From an uncultured Faecalibacterium sp. (GTDB taxonomy: Bacteria; Bacillota; Clostridia; Oscillospirales; Ruminococcaceae), in NCBI GenBank assembly GCA_904394215.1, contig CAJFNF010000003.1:34267-98266 (forward strand): a DNA stretch of 64,000 nucleotides. The letters run 5' to 3'. The position numbers were made by a program, and so were the translations under genes. Below are positions 29,033 to 38,591 of this stretch, one piece after another. Numbering within the stretch: the stretch's first letter is position 1; every line of letters begins with the position of its first letter. The notes beneath the pieces were generated by a model. It made no database searches, had not been told where the DNA came from, and saw only the letters and a program-made list of their open reading frames with translations.

Positions 29033-29061
29033 TTGACATAGACTAACCGATTTTGTATACT
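29033..29061 (+). promoter_or_regulatory. Consensus promoter upstream of the 29098 gene
   Basis: TTGACA-N17-TATACT. Confidence 0.8.
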
Positions 29062-29097
29062 ATGGGGCGGAGATCATCCGCTCAAAAAAGGAGAGCA

Positions 29098-29544
29098 ATG
29101 ATTATGCCATTCCATGACAATCAACCCAGAATTTCAGTGCAGGGCCTGCTGCTGCAGGCGTTCCTGACCGGGTGGGAACATTCCGACAAGAAGATTTCCC
29201 AGGATGAATACGTGGACAGTTCCATCCGCGTCATCGAAAAGATGCAGGTGGAGCCCGAGAGCATCTACGCAGAAGAGGGCCTGGGCCTTTTGGACGGAGA
29301 CCATGTGGACCATCTGGAGGACCTGCTGCGGGCCGACGGCGTCTGGATCTACTACGGGGTGGAGGCCGAAAACTTCTTCCTGCTCCAGTGGTACCCGGAC
29401 GAGGCTGCCGCCAAAGCCAAGCTGGCAGACCTGGAAGCCCTGGGGGACGGGGTCCAGTACATGGTGGACCTGACCCTCAAGCGGTCCAAGACATCGGACG
29501 CCGAATATTTTGGAGATTCTTCCCCGGTGCAGCTGCATTCCTGA
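29098..29544 (+). CDS. Conserved hypothetical protein, ~148 aa
   Basis: ORF with upstream AAGGAGAG SD and consensus promoter; no recognised domain. Confidence 0.7.
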   Translation: MIMPFHDNQPRISVQGLLLQAFLTGWEHSDKKISQDEYVDSSIRVIEKMQVEPESIYAEEGLGLLDGDHVDHLEDLLRADGVWIYYGVEAENFFLLQWYPDEAAAKAKLADLEALGDGVQYMVDLTLKRSKTSDAEYFGDSSPVQLHS

Positions 29545-29599
29545 GCCAAAGGGGCAGCGGCGCCGCCAGCCACAAAGAGAGCCATCAGGAGGAACGCTT

Positions 29600-30106
29600 A
29601 TGGGTTTGTCTGAAACAGAACGCGCACACCTGGCAGCCATCCTGCAGAAGTACGAGGACGATCCCCGGGTGCAGGAGATGAACAATTTCATTCAGCACGG
29701 CTGCGTCACTACATACCAGCACTGCCGGAATGTGGCCCGGGTGAGCTTCTGGATCAACCGCCGCTTCCATCTGGGGGCGGACGAGACGGCCCTGGCTGTG
29801 GGAGCGCTGCTCCACGACTTCTATCTCTATGACTGGCACCACACGGTGCCCTTTGCAGACTGCAAGGGCCTGCGGAACATCTTCAAGATGCACGGCTTTG
29901 TCCACCCGCTGCTGGCCCGGGACAACGCCGACCGGTGCTTTGGCCTGACCGCCAAGGAAAAGAACATCATCCGCAGCCACATGTGGCCCCTGACCCTGCT
30001 TCATGTGCCCGCCTGCCGGGAGGCTGTGATCGTCTGCCTTGCAGACAAATACTGTGCGATTCTGGAAGCCCTTTACCGCAACAGCCAGAAACCCATCGGG
30101 GTCTGA
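29600..30106 (+). CDS. HD-domain protein
   Basis: H...ALLHDFYLYDWH HD motif; start at 29600 after AGGAGG. Confidence 0.85.
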   Translation: MGLSETERAHLAAILQKYEDDPRVQEMNNFIQHGCVTTYQHCRNVARVSFWINRRFHLGADETALAVGALLHDFYLYDWHHTVPFADCKGLRNIFKMHGFVHPLLARDNADRCFGLTAKEKNIIRSHMWPLTLLHVPACREAVIVCLADKYCAILEALYRNSQKPIGV

Positions 30107-30126
30107 TCTTACATCTGAACCAAAAC

Positions 30127-30161
30127 AAAAACCCGCTGCCATCGGATGGCTGCGGGTTTTT
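30127..30161. terminator. Intrinsic terminator between convergent genes
   Basis: AAAACCCGCTGCC...GGCTGCGGGTTTTT. Confidence 0.75.
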
Positions 30162-30164
30162 CCT

Positions 30165-30689
30165 TTACAGTTTCTTATAGCCGGCGGGCTCGTCGTCGGC
30201 GCAGCGGCGTTCCATCAGCCAGGTGTCCAGCCAGCGGCCGTGGCAGTCCCGGGCAATCCGCTCCCGGCGGCCCACTTCCCGGAAGCCGCATTTTTTGTGG
30301 AGCCGGTGGCTGGCCTCGTTGTCCTGGAGGACGGTGGACTGCAGCGTCCAGTAGCCCGCCTGTTCTGCGGCCTGGCACAGGGCGGTCAGCAGGTGGTAGC
30401 CATAGCCATGGCCCCGGTACTGTTCTCCCACATAGATGCTCACCTCGGCCACGCCCCGGTAGCACCAGCGCATATTCACCCGGGAGAGCACCGCCCAGCC
30501 TGCAATGGCCCCATCGGGGGCCAGGATCACCAGCCGGCACTCCTTGATATGGGAGGCGTCCCAGGCTCGGTAGGGCGGGCAGGCTGTCTGAAAGGTGGCG
30601 TGTTCGGTTGCAATTCCTTCTTTGTAAATCTCGGCGACCTCAGGCCAGTCGTCGGGCCGCATGGGCCGGATTGACATTGATTCATCCAT
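30165..30689 (-). CDS. GNAT family N-acetyltransferase (phosphinothricin-acetyltransferase-like)
   Basis: IRPMRPDDWPEVAEIYKEGI, AEVSIYVGEQYRGHGYGYHLL, NEASHRLHKKCGFREVG. Confidence 0.9.
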   Translation of the reverse strand: MDESMSIRPMRPDDWPEVAEIYKEGIATEHATFQTACPPYRAWDASHIKECRLVILAPDGAIAGWAVLSRVNMRWCYRGVAEVSIYVGEQYRGHGYGYHLLTALCQAAEQAGYWTLQSTVLQDNEASHRLHKKCGFREVGRRERIARDCHGRWLDTWLMERRCADDEPAGYKKL

Positions 30690-30715
30690 CAAAATTGATC
30701 GTCCGTTCTTTCCTT

Positions 30716-31429
30716 TTAGAATGTCTCGCCAGACAGTTCGGCTTCGCTGACAATGCCGGCGGCCAGCGCCTTGGCCCGCATGGCGGCGTACAGCTCGGCC
30801 TGGGTTGCAGAGTAGTAGGGGGTGACAAACAGAGTGCCGATCCCAAACAGCAGGGAACCCAGGATGTTCCATCCCAGGAAGGACAGGTCCAGCACAAAGA
30901 TGTTCCACTTTTCTCCGTCGGTCATCAGGGTGCTGATCTCGGCGGCCCGGGCCGGTTCCATATCAGGGTTCTCAGCCAGCAGGTAGGGGACAAAGGTGTA
31001 CTGGTACGCCTTGATGATGCCGGGGATCACCAGCAGCAGGGTAAACAGGAAAATCCGCAGGTTGGCGTAGAATATCCCGCTGACGGTGTTCCAGTAGTTG
31101 TTGGAAAAACCCGAGAACAGGGTGCCCAGGCCCACTTCGCCGGCCCGGTTTTGGATCAGATAGCGGCACTGCCCCACCCGGATCACCGGGCTGAACAGGA
31201 TGCCCCAGCATAGGCTCGCCACCAGCACCACCACCAGGGCCAGCACCCCCACCAGCCGGGAAGCCTGTTCCACCGTGGTCTGGTAATTGATCTGGGTGTT
31301 GACAAGGTTGAAGTTCAGATCAATGTCCCCGGCCAGCAGCGAAGCGATCAGGCACATCAAAAAGACGCGCCAGTAGCTGCGGCGAAGAACCGTTTTGGCG
31401 TTGGCTTTCAACAGCGCGCGTGTCCACAT
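30716..31429 (-). CDS. DUF975-family membrane protein
   Basis: Multi-TM protein with GFSNNYWNTV...IPGIIKAYQYTFVPYLLAENP; start trimmed to MWTRALLKANAK. Confidence 0.8.
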   Translation of the reverse strand: MWTRALLKANAKTVLRRSYWRVFLMCLIASLLAGDIDLNFNLVNTQINYQTTVEQASRLVGVLALVVVLVASLCWGILFSPVIRVGQCRYLIQNRAGEVGLGTLFSGFSNNYWNTVSGIFYANLRIFLFTLLLVIPGIIKAYQYTFVPYLLAENPDMEPARAAEISTLMTDGEKWNIFVLDLSFLGWNILGSLLFGIGTLFVTPYYSATQAELYAAMRAKALAAGIVSEAELSGETF

Positions 31430-31633
31430 AGAGATAACCTCCTCCGAATCAAAAAAAAACAGGCGAGAAGTATCCACAGTATAGCAGATTTTGGCGGAAA
31501 GCACAATGCCGCCGGCCCTGCAAAGGTTTTGACAAGTAAGCTTCGGCGGGTTACAATAGAGGCAATGAAGCTGCCGGTTCCCGGCAGCGCGGGGACCAAA
31601 GCCAGACATTCCGGGAAAGATGGGGTGAACCCG

Positions 31634-32731
31634 ATGAAACGAACAAAGATGGGCCGGTGGGTGGCCGATGCCGCCGCGGTGCTGGCCATGATGCTGGCAG
31701 CCCTTCCGGTGCAGGCTGCTGCGCCTTTTTTGACGCCGGATTCCACCGTGGAAGAAATGTACACTAACCCTGCGCTCACAGAGCTGAAACTGGAGACCCT
31801 GGAAGATGGGCTGCTTTGGCCCGAGCAGCCCTGGGAAAACGCCGACAGCTCCCTGCGGGACTATCTGGGGGCCACGGCGCCGGATGCGGTGGCAGGGCTG
31901 AACCTGCTGATTGACAACTATAACCAGGGGGTCCAGGTGAGCTTTCCCCTCTATTCCGAGGAGGAAATCCAGGAGGATCCCACCCGGGCAGAGGCCCGTC
32001 TGTTTTACTTCCCGGCGGAACAGCCCGGGGGCAAATATGCCCTGGTGGTGTCGGGAAACTTTCTGGAGTGCACTGGCCGGGTGAAGGAGGGCTGCGGCAC
32101 CGCCTTCCAGCTCCATGAGATGGGTTATGCCGCCTTTGTGCTGCAATACCGGGCGGGCAGCCGGCTGAAAAACAATGCCAACTATCAGGACCTGGTCCGT
32201 GCGGTGCAGTTCATCACCCAGAACGCCCAGGAACTGGGGGTTCAGCCGGAGGACTATGCCCTGGTGGGCTATTCCGCCGGCGGCCAGCTGTGCGGCCTCT
32301 TCGGCACCGACCGGATGGGCTACAGCAACTATGGCCTGCCCAAGCCCGGCGCGCTGCTGCTGGGCTATCCCATTGTGGATTACATGTACAGCAAACCTGG
32401 CTTTTTCTACGTATACGATGGGGCCCGGCCGGGGGATGACCTGGCCCCGGGGGACTATTATTATAACATTGACCTGCCCGCCGAGGTGACGGCCAGTTTC
32501 CCGGCCACCTACCACTGGTTCGGCAAAAATGACCTGACCCTAGGGGCCCTGATCCCGCCTTTGCAGGGGCCGCTGCTGGACAAGGCCCTGGAAAAGAACG
32601 GCGTGATGCACCAGATGACGGTGTATGACAACGCGCCCCATGGTGTGGGCGTGGGCACCGGCACCGATGCAGAGAACTGGCTGACGGAGGCTGCTGCCTT
32701 CTGGGAGAAGGCAGCAGCCTCAGCAAAATAG
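31634..32731 (+). CDS. Secreted alpha/beta hydrolase (paralog 1)
   Basis: Signal peptide MKRTKMGRWVADAAAVLAMMLAALPVQA; GYSAGGQ nucleophile elbow. Confidence 0.85.
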   Translation: MKRTKMGRWVADAAAVLAMMLAALPVQAAAPFLTPDSTVEEMYTNPALTELKLETLEDGLLWPEQPWENADSSLRDYLGATAPDAVAGLNLLIDNYNQGVQVSFPLYSEEEIQEDPTRAEARLFYFPAEQPGGKYALVVSGNFLECTGRVKEGCGTAFQLHEMGYAAFVLQYRAGSRLKNNANYQDLVRAVQFITQNAQELGVQPEDYALVGYSAGGQLCGLFGTDRMGYSNYGLPKPGALLLGYPIVDYMYSKPGFFYVYDGARPGDDLAPGDYYYNIDLPAEVTASFPATYHWFGKNDLTLGALIPPLQGPLLDKALEKNGVMHQMTVYDNAPHGVGVGTGTDAENWLTEAAAFWEKAAASAK

Positions 32732-32753
32732 AATGGGAAGGATTTATCTTAAG

Positions 32754-33863
32754 ATGAAAAGGTGGATTTCTGAAAAAGCGCGGCGCGGGATATCGGCAGC
32801 CGCGGCCCTGTTGCTGACGGCGTCGGCGGCGGTTTCTGCCTGTGCACTGGGGGAACCCAACATCACTGCGGACACCACCATCGGAGAGATCAGGGCCAAT
32901 GAGAGCATCATCGGTTCGGGGTTCAACACAATGGACCGCTCGGCCTACTGGCCGGAACAGCCCTGGGAATACACCAGCTGGACCCTGCAGGAATATCTGG
33001 GAGATTGCGCGCCGGATGCAGCCGCCGGCCTGAATCTGCTGATTGAAAACTACAACAGCGGGGTTCAGGTCACCTATAAGATTTATACCCCGGAAGAAAT
33101 TGCCGCCGATCCCAGCAAGGATCAGGTGGAACTGTATTACTTCCCGGGAAAGCAGCCCGGCGGAAAGTACGCCCTGGTGATGCCGGGCAATATGTTTGAA
33201 AAGAGCGCCAAAATGCGGGAAGGCTGCGCCACCTGCTACCACCTGCATGAAATGGGATATGCTTCCTTTATCCTGCGGTACAGCGTGGGTGAGGACAACC
33301 ACAACAATGCCGCCTATAAGGACCTGGTGCGTGCCATCCAGTTCATCACCCAGCACGCCGACGAATTTGGGGTACAGGCTGAAGATTATGCCCTGATCGG
33401 TTATTCTGCCGGCGGCCAGATGAGCGGCATCTTTGGCACCGACCGGATGGGCTACAGCAATTACGGCCTGCCCAAGCCGGGGGCCCTGCTGCTGGGGTAT
33501 CCTATTGTCAACTATGTTTACATTAAGCCGCTGTACTTCTACATCATTGATGGCGCCCGGCCGGGGGACGATCTGGCGCCGGGAGATTACTATTACAACA
33601 TTGAATTGTCGGCGGAGGTTACGCCCAACTATCCGCCCACCTATCACTGGTTTGGGTGGGATGACGCTGTCCTGCTGCGGATGAATATCTTGCAGCAGGG
33701 GCCTGCCTTTGACAAAGCCCTGGAGGAAAATGGCGTGATGCATCAGATGGTGACCTATCGCCATGCACCCCACTGTTCCAGCACAGGCCTGGGAACCGAT
33801 GCCAACGGATGGCTGGCCGATGCAGTGGCCTTCTGGGAGGCTGCCGTCGCCCAAAAACAATAA
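32754..33863 (+). CDS. Secreted alpha/beta hydrolase (paralog 2, possibly a lipoprotein)
   Basis: Signal peptide ending AAVSAC; GYSAGGQ; colinear similarity with paralog 1. Confidence 0.85.
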   Translation: MKRWISEKARRGISAAAALLLTASAAVSACALGEPNITADTTIGEIRANESIIGSGFNTMDRSAYWPEQPWEYTSWTLQEYLGDCAPDAAAGLNLLIENYNSGVQVTYKIYTPEEIAADPSKDQVELYYFPGKQPGGKYALVMPGNMFEKSAKMREGCATCYHLHEMGYASFILRYSVGEDNHNNAAYKDLVRAIQFITQHADEFGVQAEDYALIGYSAGGQMSGIFGTDRMGYSNYGLPKPGALLLGYPIVNYVYIKPLYFYIIDGARPGDDLAPGDYYYNIELSAEVTPNYPPTYHWFGWDDAVLLRMNILQQGPAFDKALEENGVMHQMVTYRHAPHCSSTGLGTDANGWLADAVAFWEAAVAQKQ

Positions 33864-33880
33864 GAAAGAGGGAAAAAACC

Positions 33881-35335
33881 ATGGCTTTTGATTGGAATGA
33901 AACCTTTCGCAGTCTGAATACAGGCCTGCCGGACGATATCGCCCGGCTGAAGGCCGCCGGCTATTACACCGAGGCCATCGCCCGGATTGACGCCCGCCTG
34001 GCGGAGGACTGGACTTCCACCCAGAACGGCCCCAACCGGGAGGCCAACCCCACCCCCCAGGGGGTGCAGGCCCAGCGGATGGCCCTGCTGGCCCAGCGGG
34101 AGATGATGCGCCGGATGCCGGCAGAATATCCCTATACCGAGGCCCAGGCCGTGGCCCGGATGCAGTCCCTGGTGCGGGACTTCACCCCGGAGGAATTCCA
34201 CGCTCTGGATCAGGCCGGCCGGGTGGACTGGCGGTTTGTGGAAGGGGAGAAGCGTTACCAGGTCCGCTTTGCCGAGACCCTGCTGGACACCGACCCCGCC
34301 TATGGGGCCCGGCGCCTGGAACCTGAACCGGACGGCAGCGCGGCCCGTGCCCGCCGCCGCGCGGTCCATCAGAAGATGGTGGAGACCGGCAGCGCTTCGG
34401 CCCGGATCACGGTGGAAGCGGGGATCGGGATGACCGATGAGGCCTTTGACAGAGCCCTGGCCCAAGCAAAAGCAGAGGGCCGGAACACCGTCCATGTCCG
34501 GGCCTGGCTGCCCCTGGCAGCGGCCTGTGATTCCCAGAGCGATATTGTGGTGGAGCAGGTGTCCGAGCCGCCCGCCCATATTGCCCCCGCGGATGCACCC
34601 CAGCGGACGGTGTTCTGGGAGGCGGATCTGGCCGAGAATCGCCGCTTCACCCTGCGTTACAGCTATACCCAGACCGCCCGCTATTCCGACCCCCTGAGCT
34701 TTGTGCCTGATCCGGTGCAGCCCGACTTTGACACCGCTGAAGAGGCGCCCCATATTGTCTTTACCCCCTACCTGCGGGCGCTGGCGGCCCAGCTGACCGC
34801 CGGGGTGGACAGCCCGGCGGAGAAGGCAAAGCGGATTTATGACTACATTACCCTCAACGTCCACTATCACTACCAGCCCGCCTACTTTGTGCTGGAGGAT
34901 ATTCCCACCCGCTGCGCTGCTGACCGCCGGGGGGACTGCGGCATCATGGCCCTCACCTTTATCACCCTGTGCCGCATCGCCGGGATTCCGGCCCGGTGGC
35001 AGAGCGGCCTTTCGGTGGGGCCGGGCAAGTGCGGCTGCCACGACTGGGCCATGTTCTACATCGCCCCCAAGGGCTGGATGTATGCCGACTGCTCCTACGG
35101 CGGGTCGATGGCCCGGGCCGGGGAGGAGGAACTCCGCCGCCACTACTTCGGCAATCTGGACCCCGGCCGTATGGTGGCCAACCGGGCCTTTGAGGCGCCC
35201 TTTGACCCGCCCATGACCGGGTTCCGGGCCGACCCCTACGACAACCAGACCGGTGAGCTGGAGGCTGACGGTGTGGGGCTGTACCGGAATCAGGTGGAGA
35301 CCACCAAAGAGACCATCCTCTATCAGGAACTGTAA
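33881..35335 (+). CDS. Transglutaminase-like domain protein
   Basis: Cys-His-Asp style motifs: DRRGDCGIMALTFITLCRIAGIPARW, CHDWAMFYIAPKGWMYADCSYG. Confidence 0.85.
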   Translation: MAFDWNETFRSLNTGLPDDIARLKAAGYYTEAIARIDARLAEDWTSTQNGPNREANPTPQGVQAQRMALLAQREMMRRMPAEYPYTEAQAVARMQSLVRDFTPEEFHALDQAGRVDWRFVEGEKRYQVRFAETLLDTDPAYGARRLEPEPDGSAARARRRAVHQKMVETGSASARITVEAGIGMTDEAFDRALAQAKAEGRNTVHVRAWLPLAAACDSQSDIVVEQVSEPPAHIAPADAPQRTVFWEADLAENRRFTLRYSYTQTARYSDPLSFVPDPVQPDFDTAEEAPHIVFTPYLRALAAQLTAGVDSPAEKAKRIYDYITLNVHYHYQPAYFVLEDIPTRCAADRRGDCGIMALTFITLCRIAGIPARWQSGLSVGPGKCGCHDWAMFYIAPKGWMYADCSYGGSMARAGEEELRRHYFGNLDPGRMVANRAFEAPFDPPMTGFRADPYDNQTGELEADGVGLYRNQVETTKETILYQEL

Positions 35336-35344
35336 GGAGATGCC

Positions 35345-36715
35345 ATGGAAACAATGTTTGCTGCCCTCTGCCTGCTGCTGTTGCTGGCCGGGGATCTTTT
35401 GCTGGTGATCCTGCTGCTGCGCAGCCGCCGCCCGGACCAGGAGGACCAGATGCAGGAGCTGGAAGGCTGGCTGGACCAGCGGCTGGCCGCCCAGGAAGAG
35501 GCTTTCAACAAAAAACTCCGGGACAGCCAGGCGGCGCTGGCCGATCAGAATTATGCGGCCATCCGGGGCGTCCAGAACGCGGTGGAAGGCATGGGCGCCC
35601 AGCTGACCAACGGCCAGGCTGCCCAGCAGAAGAACCTGGAAAACCGGTTCCAGACCATGGAGCGCACGGTGGAAAGCCGCCTGCGTACCCTGGAACTGTC
35701 CAACGAGCAGAAGCTGGGGGAGATGCGCCGGACCCTCACCGAAGGGATGGATGCTGTCCGGGCTGAGAACAACAAAAAGCTGGACGAAATCCGCCATACG
35801 GTGGACGAGCAGCTCCAGGAAAACCTGCAGAAGCGGGTGAGTGAGAGCTTCAAGACGGTGAGCGACCAGCTGGAACAGGTGTATAAGGGCCTGGGCGAAA
35901 TGCAGTCTCTGGCCGCCGATGTGGGAGGCCTGAAACAGGTGCTGTCGGGGGTCAAGACCCGGGGCATCCTGGGCGAGATTCAGCTGGGGGCGATTCTGGA
36001 AGAGATCCTGGCCCCTGAGCAGTACGGCACCAATGTGGCCACCATTCCCGGCTCCACCCAGCGGGTGGAGTTCGCCGTCAAGCTGCCGGGAGCTGACGGC
36101 CAGAATATCTGGCTGCCCATCGACTCCAAATTCCCCGGGGACACCTACGCCCACCTGCAGGACGCCCTGGCATCGGGAGATGCCCAGGCGGTGGAGGCTG
36201 CCCGCAAGGCTCTGGAGCAGGTGATCCGTGCCGAGGCCAAGGACATCCGCACCAAATATGTGGAGCCTCCCTACACCACCAACTTCGGCATCCTGTTCCT
36301 GCCCTTTGAGGGGCTGTACGCCGAGGTGGTGAACCAGGGCATGGTGGAAAGCCTGCAGCGGGATTATCAGGTGAATGTGGCGGGCCCCAGCACCATGGCG
36401 GCCCTGCTGAACAGCCTGCAGATGGGCTTCAAGACCCTGGCCATCCAGAAGCGGTCCAATGAGGTCTGGCAGGTGCTGGGCGCCGTCAAGACCGAATTTG
36501 AGAAATTCGACAAGGGCCTGGCCAAACTGCAGGAGCGTCTGCGCCAGTCTGACCGGGAGCTGGACGATTTGATCGGCACCCGGACCCGGGCCATCAACCG
36601 GAAACTCCGGTCGGTTCAGTCTCTGGACGACGTCAGCGCGGCGGCTCTTTTGGAGCTGGACGCTGCCCCGGGCCAGCCGCCCCGGGCAAGCATCACCGAT
36701 GGACACGAGGATTAA
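35345..36715 (+). CDS. rmuC: DNA recombination protein RmuC
   Basis: N-terminal TM, coiled coil, GVKTRGILGEIQLGAILEEIL, DSKFPGDTY. Confidence 0.93.
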   Translation: METMFAALCLLLLLAGDLLLVILLLRSRRPDQEDQMQELEGWLDQRLAAQEEAFNKKLRDSQAALADQNYAAIRGVQNAVEGMGAQLTNGQAAQQKNLENRFQTMERTVESRLRTLELSNEQKLGEMRRTLTEGMDAVRAENNKKLDEIRHTVDEQLQENLQKRVSESFKTVSDQLEQVYKGLGEMQSLAADVGGLKQVLSGVKTRGILGEIQLGAILEEILAPEQYGTNVATIPGSTQRVEFAVKLPGADGQNIWLPIDSKFPGDTYAHLQDALASGDAQAVEAARKALEQVIRAEAKDIRTKYVEPPYTTNFGILFLPFEGLYAEVVNQGMVESLQRDYQVNVAGPSTMAALLNSLQMGFKTLAIQKRSNEVWQVLGAVKTEFEKFDKGLAKLQERLRQSDRELDDLIGTRTRAINRKLRSVQSLDDVSAAALLELDAAPGQPPRASITDGHED

Positions 36716-36747
36716 ACCAAATTTTCACAGAATCTGTCGCGGAAGCA

Positions 36748-36776
36748 TTGCTTTTTCCCTATGAGTGTGGTATGAT
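36748..36776 (+). promoter_or_regulatory. Promoter upstream of the flavodiiron protein gene
   Basis: TTGCTT-N17-TATGAT. Confidence 0.6.
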
Positions 36777-36885
36777 AAGTCGGCTCAGCTGGATGCTGGG
36801 CTTGTGGAAGGTTTCGGGGCCGCTGTTTGAGGACAGTCCCCTTTAAGCATTGTTGTGAAAGAACCAAAGGAAAGGACGACCTGCG

Positions 36886-38070
36886 ATGAATGTATACAAA
36901 ACAAAAATCACCGACTCTGTCCTGGGCATCAGCCTCAATGACACGACCCTGGATCTGTTTGAAAGCCAGTACCCTGTGCCCAATGGCGTAAGCTACAACA
37001 CCTACCTGATCCGGGATGAAAAGACCACCGTGCTGGACACCGTGGACGCCCGCGCCACCGACCTGTGGCTGGAGACCCTGGAGTCTGAGCTGGCCGGCAC
37101 CGCTCCCGACTATCTGGTGGTGTCCCACGTGGAGCCCGACCACTCGGCCAATGTGGCCCGCCTGGCTGCAAAGTACCCCGAGATGAAGGTGGTGGGCAAC
37201 GTCAAGACCTTTGCCTTCCTGGCCAACTTCTTCCCCGGTGCCATTTCCGCTGACCGCCAGGTGGTGGTCAAAGAGGGCGACGAGCTGAGCCTGGGCAGCC
37301 ACACCCTGCACTTTGTGATGGCACCCATGGTCCACTGGCCCGAGGTCATGCTCAGCTATGAGTCCAGCGAGAAGCTGCTGTTCTCGGCTGATGCCTTCGG
37401 CCGCTTCGGCGTTGTGGCCGACGGCGACGGCATCCACAACTGGGTAGATGAGTCCCGCCGCTACTACCTGAACATCGTGGGCAAGTATGGCGCCCAGGTG
37501 CAGGCTGTCCTGAAGAAGGCTGCCGCCCTGGAGATCGCTCAGATCTGCCCCCTGCACGGCCCTGTCCTGAACGGTGACCTGGCCCCCTACCTGAGCCTGT
37601 ATGACACCTGGTCCAAGTACCTGCCTGAGGCTCCCCAGGAGATCCTGGTGGCTTCGGCTTCCATCCACGGCCACACCCGCGAGGCCGCCCACACCATGGC
37701 TGAGAAGCTCCGCGCTGCCGGCGCTCAGGTCACTGAGCTGGACCTGACCCGCACCGACGTGTCCGAGGCTGTGGCCCAGGCATTCCGCTGCGGCAAGATG
37801 GTGCTGGCTGCTGCCACTTATGACGCCAGCCTGTTCCCCGCCATGGAGTCCTTCCTGACCCACCTGAAATCCAAGAACTTCCAGGGCCGCACCATCGGCC
37901 TGATGGAGAACGGCATGTGGGCCCCCATGGCTGCCAAGCTGATGACTGCCGCCCTGACCACCCTGAAGGGCGTCACCCTCTGCGAGCAGGTGGTGACCAT
38001 CCGCGGCGCTGCCCACGCAGCTGAGGAAGCCCAGATGGATACCCTGGTCAGCCAGCTGATGGCCCAGTAA
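36886..38070 (+). CDS. FprA-type flavodiiron protein
   Basis: Diiron ligands in VSHVEPDHSANV, lactamase-like domain, C-terminal flavodoxin domain (VASASIHGHTREAA). Confidence 0.92.
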   Translation: MNVYKTKITDSVLGISLNDTTLDLFESQYPVPNGVSYNTYLIRDEKTTVLDTVDARATDLWLETLESELAGTAPDYLVVSHVEPDHSANVARLAAKYPEMKVVGNVKTFAFLANFFPGAISADRQVVVKEGDELSLGSHTLHFVMAPMVHWPEVMLSYESSEKLLFSADAFGRFGVVADGDGIHNWVDESRRYYLNIVGKYGAQVQAVLKKAAALEIAQICPLHGPVLNGDLAPYLSLYDTWSKYLPEAPQEILVASASIHGHTREAAHTMAEKLRAAGAQVTELDLTRTDVSEAVAQAFRCGKMVLAAATYDASLFPAMESFLTHLKSKNFQGRTIGLMENGMWAPMAAKLMTAALTTLKGVTLCEQVVTIRGAAHAAEEAQMDTLVSQLMAQ

Positions 38071-38088
38071 TTTTAGATCCTGAAACCG

Positions 38089-38121
38089 AAACTGCCCCGG
38101 CATCATGCCGGGGCAGTTTTT
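38089..38121 (+). terminator. Intrinsic terminator after the flavodiiron gene
   Basis: AAACTGCCCCGG-CATCATG-CCGGGGCAGTTTTT. Confidence 0.9.
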
Positions 38122-38136
38122 CTGTATCTGCATTTT

Positions 38137-38523
38137 TTAGACGCCGGGGCGCCGGTTTCCGTCCTTGTCAAAGGTCCGCTTCAGGGCGGCTTCGGTGGGG
38201 AAGATGCACCCCACCAGGGGCACCGCCTGCACCAGGCAGAAAAGGCCGCCCACTGTGCCCACCGTATCTTCAGGTCGGCCCAGCAGCAAAAGCATCACCA
38301 CAAGGGTGACCGGCAGCAGCACCAGCCCCCAGCGGAACCACAGCCGGCCGCAGTACTGGTGGGCAAAGGCCCAGGTGTCCTGGTTTTTCATGGACCGGGT
38401 GGTGCGGTAGCCAAAGAGGTAGTTGACGGTTTTGGGGGGACGTTTGATGAACATCAGGCCAAATCCGATCATAATGGCAGGGATCAGCAGATTGCTCAGC
38501 AGCATGTAGAACCAGAATCCCAT
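38137..38523 (-). CDS. SdpI-family membrane protein
   Basis: FGYRTTRSMKNQDTWAFAHQYCGRLWF and multiple TMs. Confidence 0.82.
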   Translation of the reverse strand: MGFWFYMLLSNLLIPAIMIGFGLMFIKRPPKTVNYLFGYRTTRSMKNQDTWAFAHQYCGRLWFRWGLVLLPVTLVVMLLLLGRPEDTVGTVGGLFCLVQAVPLVGCIFPTEAALKRTFDKDGNRRPGV

Positions 38524-38561
38524 AGCGGCTCCTTTCACCGGGCGTCTGCCCCGGAAATAAA

Positions 38562-38591
38562 AACAGGCAGCAGAAAAGACTGCTGCCTGTT
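38562..38591 (-). terminator. Terminator hairpin at the end of the DUF1836 gene
   Basis: AACAGGCAGCAG...CTGCTGCCTGTT; minus strand continues TTTTTATTT. Confidence 0.7.

Noticed and set aside
31634-33863. Tandem hydrolases as an assembly duplication artefact
   Set aside because: The two copies differ throughout at protein and DNA level, so they are diverged paralogs, not a duplicated contig.
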